A DNA stretch of 21,147 nt, taken from positions 1 to 21,147 of IMG/VR virus record IMGVR_UViG_3300022925_000218; one strand, written 5' to 3'. The notes under the pieces were generated by a model. It did not search any database. It saw only the letters and a program-made list of their open reading frames with translations, and was not told the DNA's origin. Made by a program: the position numbers and the translations under genes. Positions within the stretch are counted from its first letter, which is position 1; each line of letters begins with the position of its first letter. Positions 1 to 8,457 of this stretch are shown piece by piece. The DNA is from a virus.

Positions 1-56
1 CTGCTCAGATAGCTGCAAAAGCAAACCCAACAACAGCAAGTGGAGTAACTTGGTAA
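1..56 (+). CDS. 3' end of an upstream gene (partial)
   Basis: Reading from base 3 gives AQIAAKANPTTASGVTW followed by TAA at 54-56. The last A of that stop is the first base of the next ATG (TAATG), the coupling seen elsewhere in this genome. Only 17 residues are visible, so no function can be assigned; the position at the head of a virion-gene run suggests a structural gene. The rest lies outside the window. Confidence 0.6.
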   Translation, partial: AQIAAKANPTTASGVTW

Positions 57-301
57 TGACTGAACAGAACAACGTAATCACTATTGATGGTAAAGAGTAT
101 AATCAAGAAGATTTATCTCAAGACCAGAACTATTTTATCAATCAGATAAAAGACTTACAAGCTAAAGCAGCTAGTTTGAGATTTCAACTTGACCAAGTAA
201 CTGTAGCACAAAATGCTTTTACAAACTCATTGATACAATCTGTGAAGGGAAGCGAAGAAGATGAAACCAAAGCTAGTGCAGCAGATGAAGATGCAGCCTG
301 A
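56..301 (+). CDS. DUF6447-like small coiled-coil protein
   Basis: This is an 81-residue protein. An in-frame TTG lies two codons upstream at 50, but ATG at 56 is preferred because it forms a TAATG overlap with the previous stop. The N-terminus has the short motif ITIDGKEYNQEDLS, followed by a helical stretch (about residues 25-65: QIKDLQAKAASLRFQLDQV) and a Glu/Asp/Ala-rich acidic tail. The T-I-D-G-K-E-Y start plus coiled coil matches my memory of the DUF6447 family, common in phages and of unknown function. It sits among virion genes just upstream of a small membrane protein. The family match is from memory, and the role is unknown. Confidence 0.7.
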   Translation: MTEQNNVITIDGKEYNQEDLSQDQNYFINQIKDLQAKAASLRFQLDQVTVAQNAFTNSLIQSVKGSEEDETKASAADEDAA

Positions 302-473
302 GTTAAAGGTACAAATGGAATTGGAAGCACACGAAAAAGAATGTGCTATCCGATACCAAGCAGTCAACGATAAGTTATGTGCTTTAGACAAAAGAATGTG
401 GCGAATAGAAGCTATGTCTATGGTGGGTACACTTGGGGTGGTAGCTTTGGTTGTCGCAATCGTGATGAAATAA
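261..473 (+). CDS. small C-terminally anchored membrane protein, XhlA-like
   Basis: The protein has 70 residues with a polar helical N-terminal part (LEAHEKECAIRYQAVNDKL) and one hydrophobic segment at the C-terminus (about residues 52-69, SMVGTLGVVALVVAIVMK). This layout, a soluble coil followed by a terminal membrane helix, resembles haemolysin XhlA-type phage proteins that work with holins. In this phage type similar proteins usually lie near structural or lysis genes. The start is uncertain: ATG 261 overlaps the previous gene by 41 bases, while ATG 315 has a good AAAGG five bases upstream and would give a 52-residue protein with no overlap. A lysis role is inference; it could equally be a minor membrane protein. 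No endolysin is visible in the window. Confidence 0.65.
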   Translation: MKPKLVQQMKMQPELKVQMELEAHEKECAIRYQAVNDKLCALDKRMWRIEAMSMVGTLGVVALVVAIVMK

Positions 474-487
474 TAGGAATATAAAGT

Positions 488-2623
488 ATGGCAATGTTTA
501 AAGGCTTTAAGCCACAGGGATTACAAAAAATAGCCACACGTATGGGTTATGCAGGTAGCATGGAAAACTTTGATGACTACTTGAAGCAGAACCCTGACAA
601 AGAACGTGAGATGATTGTGTATAGAAGCAAAGCACAAGAGATGGCTAAGGGTGGTGCTGTGCGTAAAAAGATGCAAGAAGGTGGTGTGGTTACAAATCAA
701 ACGAATACACCTACAAGCCCTCCAGCCTCAGACCAAACTATAGGTGCTACAACAATACAAAGAATGTATCAACCCGGAGTTCCTCAAGGCGGTGTAACAG
801 TCGCTAGTGGAATACCACAAGATGCAGGTCAAATGATACAACCCGGAATGGGTACAGTTACAGGCAGTGTGGCTGTTCCTACTGCTTTAGCTACAACAGC
901 ACAAGCTAGTCCTACACAAGAAAAACAAGCACAAGCAATGCAAGCACAAACTGCAGCACCTGCTATAGATTCTGCATTAAGTGCTACTCAAGCTGCACAA
1001 ACAACAGAAGATGACCCTAGAGCAAAAGTTATAGCAGCTCAACAGACAGCTTCAAGTGTTGGTAATCTACAAGCTGCCCAAGGTCAGGCTACTCTTATAG
1101 ATAATCCTGTACAAAGAGAAATACAATCAGGTGAATTAATATCAGGTGCTACTGCTGATGCAGAAAAAGCTAGTCAATTTACAGAGCAGATTCAAGCTGC
1201 TACAGCTACACCAAGTCAACAGGCTACTGTACAAGGACAGTTAGCACAGCTTACTGCTGACTTTGATATGAATAACCCACCTGCATGGGCAGCAGGAACA
1301 TTACGTGGTATACAGGCACAGATGGCTGCTAGGGGATTGGGTGCTTCTTCTATGGCAGGTCAAGCACTTATACAAGGTGCATTAGAAGCTGCTCTTCCGA
1401 TAGCACAAGCTGATGCAAGTATACAGGCACAGTTTGAGACACAAAACTTATCTAACAGACAACAGAGAGCAATGCTTGCTGCACAACAACGTGCTACTTT
1501 TTTAGGTCAAGAATTTGACCAATCCTTTCAAGCTAGGGTTGCTAATGCATCTAAAATAAGTGACATAGCTAATCAAAACTTTACTGCAGAACAACAAGTA
1601 CAATTAGAGAATAGTAGACTTGCTAATACAGCTAACTTAGAAAACTTAAATAATAGACAAGCTCTTGTAGTAGCACAAGCATCTGCTTTAGCTAATATGG
1701 ATTTATCTAACTTAAATAATAGACAGCAGGCTGCGGTACAAAACGCACAGTCATTTCTGCAGACAGATATGGCTAACTTATCTAATCAACAACAAACAGA
1801 ATTGTTTAAAGCACAGCAGAGAATACAGTCTATGTTTACAGACCAAGCTGCCGTAAATGCAAGTAGGCAGTTTAATGCTACAAGCCAACAACAGACAGAC
1901 CAATTCTTTGCTAATTTAGCATCTCAGGTAGCACAATTTAATGCATCACAATCTAATGCTCAAGCACAATATAATGCAGGTCAGGTTAATACTATAGAAA
2001 GATTTAACTCTGAACTAAATAATCAACGTGACCAATTTAATGCACAGAACCAATTAGTTATAGCACAGAATAATGCACAGTGGAGAAGAGAGTTGGCTAC
2101 AGCAGATACTGCAGCAGTCAATCGTGCTAACGAATTAAATGCTAATGCTATATTAGATATATCAAATCAAGCCTATAATAATTTGTGGACATATTATGGT
2201 GACACAATGGAGTGGGCATGGACATCTGCTGAAAACTCACAAGATAGAGTAGCAGATATGGCTATAGCACAGCTAGATGCAGATACACGTAAACAAGTAC
2301 AGGCAGAACAGTCAGGTTCACAGACAGGACAAGCTGTAGGAGGTTTAGTTGGTACTGTTTTAGGAGCAGGTATACAGCATGGTTTTGGTAATCTATTCTG
2401 TTGGGTAGCACGTGAAGTGTATGGTAAGAATGACCCAAGATGGTTTGTATTTCGTATGTGGATTAAGTTTGATGCACCTGAATGGTTTCAAAAGTTATAT
2501 GGTAAATATGGTAAAAAGTATGCAACATTCATATCAGATAAACCATTATTAAAAAGGGTAACTAAGTATCTAATGGATTTTGTAGTAGAGAAGAAAAGGA
2601 GTGCAGTATATGAGAGGGTTTAA
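488..2623 (+). CDS. 711-residue Gln/Ala/Asn-rich virion protein with conserved C-terminal domain
   Basis: This is a large probable structural protein. Residues 1-65 form a charged N-terminal region ending in AKGGAVRKKMQEGG. Residues 65-240 are low-complexity Ala/Gln/Thr. A more conserved block follows at about 255-330 (NPPAWAAGTLRGIQAQMAAR). Next comes a long helical array of roughly 22-residue repeats with LNNRQ and LSNQQQ cores (about 320-560). A distinct C-terminal domain starts near residue 637 (CWVAREVYG) and is rich in Trp and Tyr. I recall that end domain from the C-termini of several marine phage tail and structural proteins. It lies in the virion operon, with AGGA nine bases before the ATG. 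An internal core/ejection or tail component are both possible; no enzyme motif is seen. Confidence 0.75.
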   Translation: MAMFKGFKPQGLQKIATRMGYAGSMENFDDYLKQNPDKEREMIVYRSKAQEMAKGGAVRKKMQEGGVVTNQTNTPTSPPASDQTIGATTIQRMYQPGVPQGGVTVASGIPQDAGQMIQPGMGTVTGSVAVPTALATTAQASPTQEKQAQAMQAQTAAPAIDSALSATQAAQTTEDDPRAKVIAAQQTASSVGNLQAAQGQATLIDNPVQREIQSGELISGATADAEKASQFTEQIQAATATPSQQATVQGQLAQLTADFDMNNPPAWAAGTLRGIQAQMAARGLGASSMAGQALIQGALEAALPIAQADASIQAQFETQNLSNRQQRAMLAAQQRATFLGQEFDQSFQARVANASKISDIANQNFTAEQQVQLENSRLANTANLENLNNRQALVVAQASALANMDLSNLNNRQQAAVQNAQSFLQTDMANLSNQQQTELFKAQQRIQSMFTDQAAVNASRQFNATSQQQTDQFFANLASQVAQFNASQSNAQAQYNAGQVNTIERFNSELNNQRDQFNAQNQLVIAQNNAQWRRELATADTAAVNRANELNANAILDISNQAYNNLWTYYGDTMEWAWTSAENSQDRVADMAIAQLDADTRKQVQAEQSGSQTGQAVGGLVGTVLGAGIQHGFGNLFCWVAREVYGKNDPRWFVFRMWIKFDAPEWFQKLYGKYGKKYATFISDKPLLKRVTKYLMDFVVEKKRSAVYERV
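1644..1725 (+). repeat. direct repeat encoding 22-residue protein repeat units
   Basis: The 16-base string ACTTAAATAATAGACA occurs at 1644-1659 and again at 1710-1725, exactly 66 bases (22 codons) apart and in the same frame. It encodes the NLNNRQ core of successive helical repeats in the 711-residue virion protein. This indicates tandem duplication of a 22-residue unit, with related but diverged copies on either side. Confidence 0.75.
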
Positions 2624-2825
2624 TCCTGCTATTGTAGCACATTTAAATTTAGACTTAGATAAGGTTATAGGTGAAGAAAAGAAAACTAATAAGTCATCAG
2701 GATTATTAGCACCTAAAAAAACTATGATGAATAGAGGGCAAGATAAAATTGACAATCCTTTATATCGTGTCGCTAATCATGTAAAGATATTACGTGACAA
2801 AAGAAATGAGTTGAAAGATGCTTAG
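2610..2825 (+). CDS. conserved small phage protein, unknown function
   Basis: The protein has 71 residues and begins MRGFNPAIVAHLNLDLDKVIG. ATG at 2610 is chosen over an in-frame GTG at 2601 because AGGAG (2597-2601) sits eight bases before the ATG and overlaps the GTG itself. The gene overlaps the end of the 711-residue virion gene by 14 bases, and its stop overlaps the next ATG by eight bases, so it is embedded in a coupled run. It is basic and hydrophilic, with no membrane segment, signal peptide or motif that I recognise. Context suggests a minor virion or assembly protein; that is inference only. Confidence 0.7.
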   Translation: MRGFNPAIVAHLNLDLDKVIGEEKKTNKSSGLLAPKKTMMNRGQDKIDNPLYRVANHVKILRDKRNELKDA

Positions 2826-3348
2826 AGACCAATCCTTTGATGCACCAATCCCGGGCATGTCTATGACAGCAGAATTAGGTTCTAGACCTTGGCAGTCTCC
2901 ACCTAAATATACAACAGTAGATGATGCTATAGAATATTATCTAGATAGAATGTCATCAGAAGAGTTTTTAGACCAACTAACTGATGTAATGGAAATGGGT
3001 GTACCTGTAACAAGTATTGCTAATACAATGCAACTAGGCAATGTTATGGAAGGCATACATTCTGTAGATGTAGGAATGTTAGTATTACCTGTGTTAGTAG
3101 AGATGATGATGCTTGTAGGAGATAGTGCAGGTATAGAGTACGATAGTGGCTTGAGTAAAGAAGCACCTATGAATGAGAAGCGTACAAGAAATACACTTGT
3201 AGCTAAGACAGCACGTAAACTACAGTTGCAGTTAAATGAACAAGAAGGTAAAGAAGATAAACCTATGGTAGATGAACCTATAGAAATGGAAGAACAAGAA
3301 GAAATGCCTGAAGAAAAACCTAAAGGCTTAATGGGTAGGAGAAAATAA
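2818..3348 (+). CDS. conserved marine-phage virion-operon protein (PIPGMSMTAELG family)
   Basis: This 176-residue protein starts MLRDQSFDAPIPGMSMTAEL. The N-terminal 110 residues look folded and helical (DAIEYYLDRMSSEEFLDQL, MEMGVPVTSIANTMQLGNVM), while residues from about 140 form a Glu-rich, probably disordered tail ending MGRRK. I recall very similar proteins, always of unknown function, in the structural modules of uncultured marine podoviruses and myoviruses. It overlaps the preceding gene by eight bases. Its last codons (Arg-Arg-Lys-stop) double as the Shine-Dalgarno of the next gene, whose ATG follows immediately. A role in assembly or as a minor virion protein is likely but unproven. 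Confidence 0.75.
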   Translation: MLRDQSFDAPIPGMSMTAELGSRPWQSPPKYTTVDDAIEYYLDRMSSEEFLDQLTDVMEMGVPVTSIANTMQLGNVMEGIHSVDVGMLVLPVLVEMMMLVGDSAGIEYDSGLSKEAPMNEKRTRNTLVAKTARKLQLQLNEQEGKEDKPMVDEPIEMEEQEEMPEEKPKGLMGRRK

Positions 3349-3351
3349 ATG
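3337..3351 (+). promoter_or_regulatory. stop/Shine-Dalgarno/start junction cassette, copy 1
   Basis: AGGAGAAAATAAATG combines a Shine-Dalgarno (AGGAG), the upstream Arg-Arg-Lys-stop codons (AGG AGA AAA TAA) and the abutting downstream ATG. The identical 15 bases occur at two junctions on the other strand (11710-11724 and 17959-17973). Confidence 0.75.
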
Positions 3352-4458
3352 GCAATAGCAGGTTTCGGATTAGGAAGTTTCATTGGTGGAATGGCTAAAA
3401 GTCTTGATGAAAGATTAAAAGATGATATGCGTAGAACTGCTGAAAGGTCAGACAGGGTTAGAGAATATCATGTTACTAGAGCAGCTAGAAAAGAAGAAAG
3501 ATTTGAAGAAGAGCAAAAGGAACTACAGGAAGTATTACAAAATTTAAGTAGTTATATGGATAAAGCAGGAATAGAAATACCTGAAGGTATGACTAAAGCC
3601 GATTTTGCCGCACAACTATATACAACAGGTGGTGGTACTATATCTTCAGGTAAACAGTTAATTGCAGATTTAGATGAACATTATAAAAAGAAGGGTGATA
3701 TTAAAGGTTTAATTAAGCAAGCTAGTTTAGTTACTAAAGGTAAAGGTTTTGGTGATTACATTAATAACTTTGTAAGAAGACCTGATTCTATGCTTAAAAT
3801 ACCTGAGAATCTTAGAGGTGGTGTAGGCTTCTTGAAAGATGTTGATATTACTAAGGGAATAAAAGATGAAACAGGTGCTATGCTTGCTAGAGAAAAGCAG
3901 CCAGAGAAGTTTGAAGTATCTGGTTTAGGTTTTGATAGGTCTCAAATGGTATTTGCAGAGCAGTACAAAAAAGAACAGAGGGCTACAGACCTAGCTATAG
4001 AAAAGGCAGAAGCAGATATAAAGAAAACTTTAGCAGATGCTAAAATAGAAAATGCCTTTACTTCTTCAGGATTTTTGTCGAAAATAAAAGAAGATAAAAA
4101 AGCATTAGGAGAGGCTAGGGGAGTACAATTAGATGCTAACGGTAATATAAATATAAAATCCGCAAAAGAAAAGAAAATAGATTTGTCTGAATTTCAGTCC
4201 GATGTAGTTAAAATGATAGCCAATACAGGAATTACAGCTACAGGAACATTTACCGATAAAAGAAACATATCTATACTAGTTTCTCAGGCATCTGTCAAAG
4301 ATGATAAAGGTAACTATCTCATACAACCTAAAAATATGCCTACAAAAGCAAAAGATTTATCTATCGGAACTGTTTATTCTATGAGAAATAATAAGACTAA
4401 TGAATCAGGACCACATATTTATTTAGGTCCGGGAATTTCACCCATACCACTATATTAA
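3349..4458 (+). CDS. 369-residue coiled-coil virion protein, probable internal or ejection component
   Basis: The ATG directly follows the previous stop. Residues 1-15 are Gly-rich and hydrophobic (MAIAGFGLGSFIGGM). Residues 18-75 are a highly charged coiled coil (RRTAERSDRVREYHVTRAARK, KEERFEEEQKELQEVL). The remainder mixes helices with Lys-rich stretches, including a second helix near 205-230 (TDLAIEKAEADIKKTLADAK). No enzymatic motif is evident. Its place between two structural genes and upstream of a 1199-residue protein mirrors the two or three adjacent internal core genes of T7-like phages (gp14-gp15-gp16). I therefore favour an ejection or internal virion protein, without direct sequence similarity that I can see. 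A tail component is the main alternative. Confidence 0.7.
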   Translation: MAIAGFGLGSFIGGMAKSLDERLKDDMRRTAERSDRVREYHVTRAARKEERFEEEQKELQEVLQNLSSYMDKAGIEIPEGMTKADFAAQLYTTGGGTISSGKQLIADLDEHYKKKGDIKGLIKQASLVTKGKGFGDYINNFVRRPDSMLKIPENLRGGVGFLKDVDITKGIKDETGAMLAREKQPEKFEVSGLGFDRSQMVFAEQYKKEQRATDLAIEKAEADIKKTLADAKIENAFTSSGFLSKIKEDKKALGEARGVQLDANGNINIKSAKEKKIDLSEFQSDVVKMIANTGITATGTFTDKRNISILVSQASVKDDKGNYLIQPKNMPTKAKDLSIGTVYSMRNNKTNESGPHIYLGPGISPIPLY

Positions 4459-4467
4459 GGAATTAAA

Positions 4468-7400
4468 ATGGCTACAGAAGAAATAATACCCGGGTTCAGT
4501 GCTGTGCCTGTTGATGGTGCTGTAGTACAAAACTTGCCCATTAAAGAAGAAGAAGAACAAGAAAAAGTAGAAGAAGAAGTAATATCTGGATTCAGTGCTG
4601 TGCCTGTAGACTCTTCAGTAGAAGGTGTTACCCCTCCTAAATCAGAACCTGAATATATCCCCACCGAATCTCGTTTAGAAGACATACGAGAAACTCCCCC
4701 TAAACCTACGTCAATAAAAGAACTAGAACAGGATGAAGAACTAGTAGCCGAAATATTGCAATATCGTCAAGATAGATATGGAGTAGCAAAAGATGAAAGG
4801 TCAGATAGTTTGTTGTTTGGAAGAGCATTTGGTGGACAGGATTTAACTAATGAAAATGTTATTGACGATTTTATGGATAATTTTAGATTTATCAGTGGCA
4901 ATAGTATGGATGCTGCTACAGAAATATCGTGGTTAAAAGGTCTTGAGCAAAAAGAAGCGGATGCTAAAGCCTCTGGAGATATTGATAGGGCAAATGAATT
5001 TGCTGAACAGAGAGAAAGAGCACTACGTTTATATCAAAAAGCAGATAGTGTAAGAAATTTATTTGACTCTAAAAGATACGAAGGAATGAACGCATTTGAA
5101 ACTATTGCTGATATAGCAGACAACGTAACAGGAAATGTTATGGCAGCTTTTACTGACCCTTTAACAGCCATTACAGCAGGTATAGGTAGAGCAGTAACGG
5201 GTACGTCTAAAGCATTAGGAGTATCTCCATTTAGACAAGCACTTAAAGCTGCAGGAATTACCTTTGGCGTAGAAGCCGCAGGAGCCGCAGTAACAGATGT
5301 TATGGTTCAGAATGTAGAAATAGAGATGGGTGCTAAAAAAGAAGTTGACTACAAAAGAACAGCTACTGTAGCAGGCATAGGTGGCTTAACAGCAGGTACA
5401 ATTTCAGGTGTAGGTAAGTTTAATGCTGAAAAGAAAGTAGGAATTGCTACTCGTGGAGAATTAGATAAAGCATGGGAAAAGGTTAAAAAGGAACAAACAG
5501 AAGCTGCCATAAAGAAAAATGAAGAATTAAGTGGTCAATCTAACTCTATCAGAGAAAACTTAGCCAAAGGTCTTGAAAAGATTTATGGTAAAAATGCTAT
5601 ATTAAGATATAAAGAAGGACCAAACAAAGGGCAAGTTAGAGGTATAGATTCAAATGTCATTAAAGAATCTGACCAAGCAAAAGGTTTCTTTAAGAATATG
5701 AATCTTGATGAAGATGTTATAGAACCTACAATTAGTTTTGACATCTTTGAAAGAACTACGGCTGCTGTTTCAGAAATAGTTGCAGGATTAAAAGATGGTA
5801 AACTTAAATTAGTTGATGAACCTAATATAACAGGTGGAGTCACTTTAAAATCACTGACATCTCCTTTACAAAGAAAAGAACGTGTTAGTGAAAGAATGTT
5901 AAACATAACTAGTAATATGTCAGAAGAAAGCCTAGATGAAATGACCAATATATTAGGTAGATATGGTGTTACTAGAAGAGAGATAGCTGCTGCTTTATTT
6001 GTTGATGCTAGTATGGCAGGTAAAACATTAGGTAATCTAAGTGCCTTACAGAGAAATTTTACCAAGGCTGCTAGACAGAAGACAGCAGGAGAAGTGGCAG
6101 AAGAAGCTGAATCACAATCAGTAGATAGGCTAGGTACTACTTTCAGAAGATTAGAAGATTTAAGAAGATTAACACTTGTTAGTGGTGTTGCTACTGCTAC
6201 ACGTAACGCATTATCACAGACTATAAGGTCGGGTGTTGATACACTTGTGTATGGTTTTGAGTCAGGATTACATTCATTAGCAGGAACAGGTAGAAAAAAG
6301 TTTGGTTTTAAAAACACTATAGCACAATTAAAACATACTTATGGAAATCAAGAGGATGCAGCAAACATAGCACAATTTATGTTAGATGCTTTTCCTGAAC
6401 AGAAAGTAAGATTTTATAATCAATATTCAGAGGTAAAAAATACATTAGTAAAGAAAAACCCTGCTCAAGCTGCTTTGTCTAATAAACAAAGTAAATTAAG
6501 TGAGGGTACAAATCCTGTGTTAGATAAGTGGGAAGGTGCAATTACAACACTAAACTATTTTAATAGATTACAAGAAGCTCTGTATCGTAATGGTGCTTTC
6601 ACTACATCAATACAACGTCAATTATTTGACAAAGGTGTTGACATGGTAGATGTGTTAAAAACAGGTAGATTAACAGAAAACGTATCAGAAGATATGATAG
6701 CAAAAGCTGTAGATGATGCTTTAGAATTTACTTATGCTAGTCAGCCAAGATTTTCTTTATTTAGACAGGCAAACAATTTTATTGTTAAATCAGGTTTGAC
6801 ACTAGCTATTCCATTTCCAAGATTTATGTTTAAAGCTATAGAAATGACATATAATTATAATGTTACAGGTGCAGGAACTGCTTTGTTTAGAATGGGTGCA
6901 TCTAAATTAAAAGGTCAAAAGATAAGCGATGGTATGTATAGACAATTATCTGAAGGTATTGCAGGTGGTATGCCTTTAATAGCTTTAGGTTATTTACTGC
7001 GTGACCCTGATGGTGAAACAGCAGGTTCAGAATGGTACAATTTAAAAGATGGTAAAGGTAATGAGTTTGATGCTAGACCATATTTTCCCATAACTCCCTA
7101 TCTTTTAATAGGAGAAATGATACATAGAGGATTTAATCCTAAAATGGTCAATGATAATTTTGGCAAGAAAAATATATCTGAAATGATTGAGGGTTTTACA
7201 GGAACTAACTTTAGGGGTAAAGGTCCTATATCTTTAATGACTGAAGATTTATTAAGTAGTTCTACTGACCCATTGGAAATGCAAGATACGTATAATAATC
7301 TAGGTAGATATTTAGGTGAAGCTATTAGTGGATATCTTCAACCTGTTTATCAAATCGCTGATTTTGCCTCTGCTCCTGCTCAGTTAGGAATTGGAGACAC

Positions 7401-8067
7401 ATATCAAAGACAAAGAGATTATAATTCAGACCCTGAGAAGAGGGATGGCATTGAGTCTTTCTTTCAAGGTGTATTTAAGCCATTTAAATCTAGATTAGCG
7501 AGAGTAGGTGAATCTGTAGGGTTTGACCAAGATGATGTTCCTTTTAAAGAAGACCCACGATTTGAGGAAGTTCCTGAAAGAATATTACCATTTATGAAAA
7601 TAATGTTTGGAGCTACATTAAATCGTGTGCCACCTAATTATGTACAAAGATTAAATCAATTAGGTTTTACATATAGAGATTTCATGTCTAGGACTAGTTC
7701 AGCTAAAGTGGATAGATACATGAACAAAGAAATAGGTGAGGCTATGAATAGAGAAATACCTGAAGTGTTGATGACTGCAGCTGAAGAAAATCTAAGTGCA
7801 GACGAAACTGCTTCACGTGTTCGTGATTATATCAAGGTAGTCAAGCAAACTATACGTGCAGAACTAAAAGTTGGAGACACAGATGCTGCTCTAGCAGGTC
7901 TTATAAGTAGATTCAGAGGCAATTATGAAGTTACCAAAAGAACAGCACTAAAAGCATTTAAAGAAAAAGAAGGTAGAGAACCAGATTTTTTCAAAGCAGA
8001 TGATGTAAATCGCTTAATTGAACTGACTACTACTAAATCTTTCTATTCAAAACAAAGACCTAAGTAA
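4468..8067 (+). CDS. 1199-residue large virion protein, probable internal/ejection protein
   Basis: This is the largest gene of the window, with AAGGA six bases before the ATG. The N-terminus is acidic and Pro-rich and holds a duplicated motif (GFSAVPVD, near residues 9 and 41). Helical charged regions follow (about 140-210), then an Ala/Gly-rich segment that may contact membrane (about 225-320). A long central helical part lies at about 420-560. Hydrophobic patches lie near 770-800 (LTLAIPFPRFMFKAIEM) and 830-850 (GGMPLIALGYLL). The C-terminal third is charged. I see no lytic transglycosylase motif. Size, membrane-active look and last position in the structural operon fit a T7 gp16-like or other podovirus ejection protein; this is inference from architecture. 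Its stop codon abuts the convergent mazG stop with no spacer. Confidence 0.75.
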   Translation: MATEEIIPGFSAVPVDGAVVQNLPIKEEEEQEKVEEEVISGFSAVPVDSSVEGVTPPKSEPEYIPTESRLEDIRETPPKPTSIKELEQDEELVAEILQYRQDRYGVAKDERSDSLLFGRAFGGQDLTNENVIDDFMDNFRFISGNSMDAATEISWLKGLEQKEADAKASGDIDRANEFAEQRERALRLYQKADSVRNLFDSKRYEGMNAFETIADIADNVTGNVMAAFTDPLTAITAGIGRAVTGTSKALGVSPFRQALKAAGITFGVEAAGAAVTDVMVQNVEIEMGAKKEVDYKRTATVAGIGGLTAGTISGVGKFNAEKKVGIATRGELDKAWEKVKKEQTEAAIKKNEELSGQSNSIRENLAKGLEKIYGKNAILRYKEGPNKGQVRGIDSNVIKESDQAKGFFKNMNLDEDVIEPTISFDIFERTTAAVSEIVAGLKDGKLKLVDEPNITGGVTLKSLTSPLQRKERVSERMLNITSNMSEESLDEMTNILGRYGVTRREIAAALFVDASMAGKTLGNLSALQRNFTKAARQKTAGEVAEEAESQSVDRLGTTFRRLEDLRRLTLVSGVATATRNALSQTIRSGVDTLVYGFESGLHSLAGTGRKKFGFKNTIAQLKHTYGNQEDAANIAQFMLDAFPEQKVRFYNQYSEVKNTLVKKNPAQAALSNKQSKLSEGTNPVLDKWEGAITTLNYFNRLQEALYRNGAFTTSIQRQLFDKGVDMVDVLKTGRLTENVSEDMIAKAVDDALEFTYASQPRFSLFRQANNFIVKSGLTLAIPFPRFMFKAIEMTYNYNVTGAGTALFRMGASKLKGQKISDGMYRQLSEGIAGGMPLIALGYLLRDPDGETAGSEWYNLKDGKGNEFDARPYFPITPYLLIGEMIHRGFNPKMVNDNFGKKNISEMIEGFTGTNFRGKGPISLMTEDLLSSSTDPLEMQDTYNNLGRYLGEAISGYLQPVYQIADFASAPAQLGIGDTYQRQRDYNSDPEKRDGIESFFQGVFKPFKSRLARVGESVGFDQDDVPFKEDPRFEEVPERILPFMKIMFGATLNRVPPNYVQRLNQLGFTYRDFMSRTSSAKVDRYMNKEIGEAMNREIPEVLMTAAEENLSADETASRVRDYIKVVKQTIRAELKVGDTDAALAGLISRFRGNYEVTKRTALKAFKEKEGREPDFFKADDVNRLIELTTTKSFYSKQRPK
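4495..4607 (+). repeat. 17-base direct repeat in the 5' end of the large virion gene
   Basis: TTCAGTGCTGTGCCTGT occurs at 4495-4511 and 4591-4607, 96 bases (32 codons) apart and in frame. It encodes the repeated GFSAVPVD motif, separated by a Glu-rich linker, and suggests a local duplication at the N-terminus of the protein. Confidence 0.85.
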
Positions 8068-8457
8068 CTACCTATTATCTCCTGACCCATGTAATGTTCC
8101 ACGTACTTTTCTTCCGTGTAACTTCTTCAAGTTCTCTTTCATAATATCATTTAGTGGAACACCTACCTCTTTCGCAAGCATAGCACAGTACCAAAGTACA
8201 TCACCTATCTCTGATGCTATGGCAATCTTCTTCAATTCAAAGCCTTCCATATCTTCGCCATCACGTATAAGTTTCTTTACCTTACCTGCTACTTCTCCTG
8301 CTTCACTAGTTAACCCTAGAGCTAAATACTCTAGAGCTTTGTACTTAGGAAAGATGGCTGTCTGCCCTGCCTTCATTTCATAAAACTCAGCAGTCATTAC
8401 TTCTTCTATAACTAATTTATCCTGCATGAATTTTCTCGCTTCCTCTTCTAGCTTCAT
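8068..8457 (-). CDS. mazG: MazG-like nucleotide pyrophosphohydrolase
   Basis: The 129-residue protein has the MazG/all-alpha NTP pyrophosphatase signature. The metal-binding ExxE is at E52 and E55 (SEAGEVAGKVKKLIRD) and the downstream ExxD is at E83 and D86 (SEIGDVLWY), within the usual spacing. The end RGTLHGSGDNR is typical of phage and bacterial relatives. Such enzymes hydrolyse (d)NTPs to the monophosphate and pyrophosphate; phage versions have been proposed to act on nucleotide pools or alarmones. The ATG has AAAGGG about nine bases upstream and overlaps the RMF-like gene by 41 bases; Met11 is an alternative start. It is the last gene of the long - strand operon and abuts the convergent virion gene with zero spacing. 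Confidence 0.93.
   Translation of the reverse strand: MKLEEEARKFMQDKLVIEEVMTAEFYEMKAGQTAIFPKYKALEYLALGLTSEAGEVAGKVKKLIRDGEDMEGFELKKIAIASEIGDVLWYCAMLAKEVGVPLNDIMKENLKKLHGRKVRGTLHGSGDNR

Noticed and set aside
2937-3383. 148-codon - strand frame opposite the conserved virion-operon gene
   Set aside because: The Ser/Ile-rich translation is typical of an antisense shadow of an AT-rich gene; it crosses two + strand genes and their junction.
5583-6317. 244-codon open frame on the - strand inside the large virion gene
   Set aside because: It is fully antisense to a firm 1199-codon gene, has a Leu/Ser/Pro-rich, shadow-like composition, no Shine-Dalgarno and no motif.
8098-8119. CACG...CGTG inverted repeat near the convergent stops, as a terminator
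   Set aside because: The stem has only four pairs with a long loop and no T-run on either strand; it lies inside mazG.
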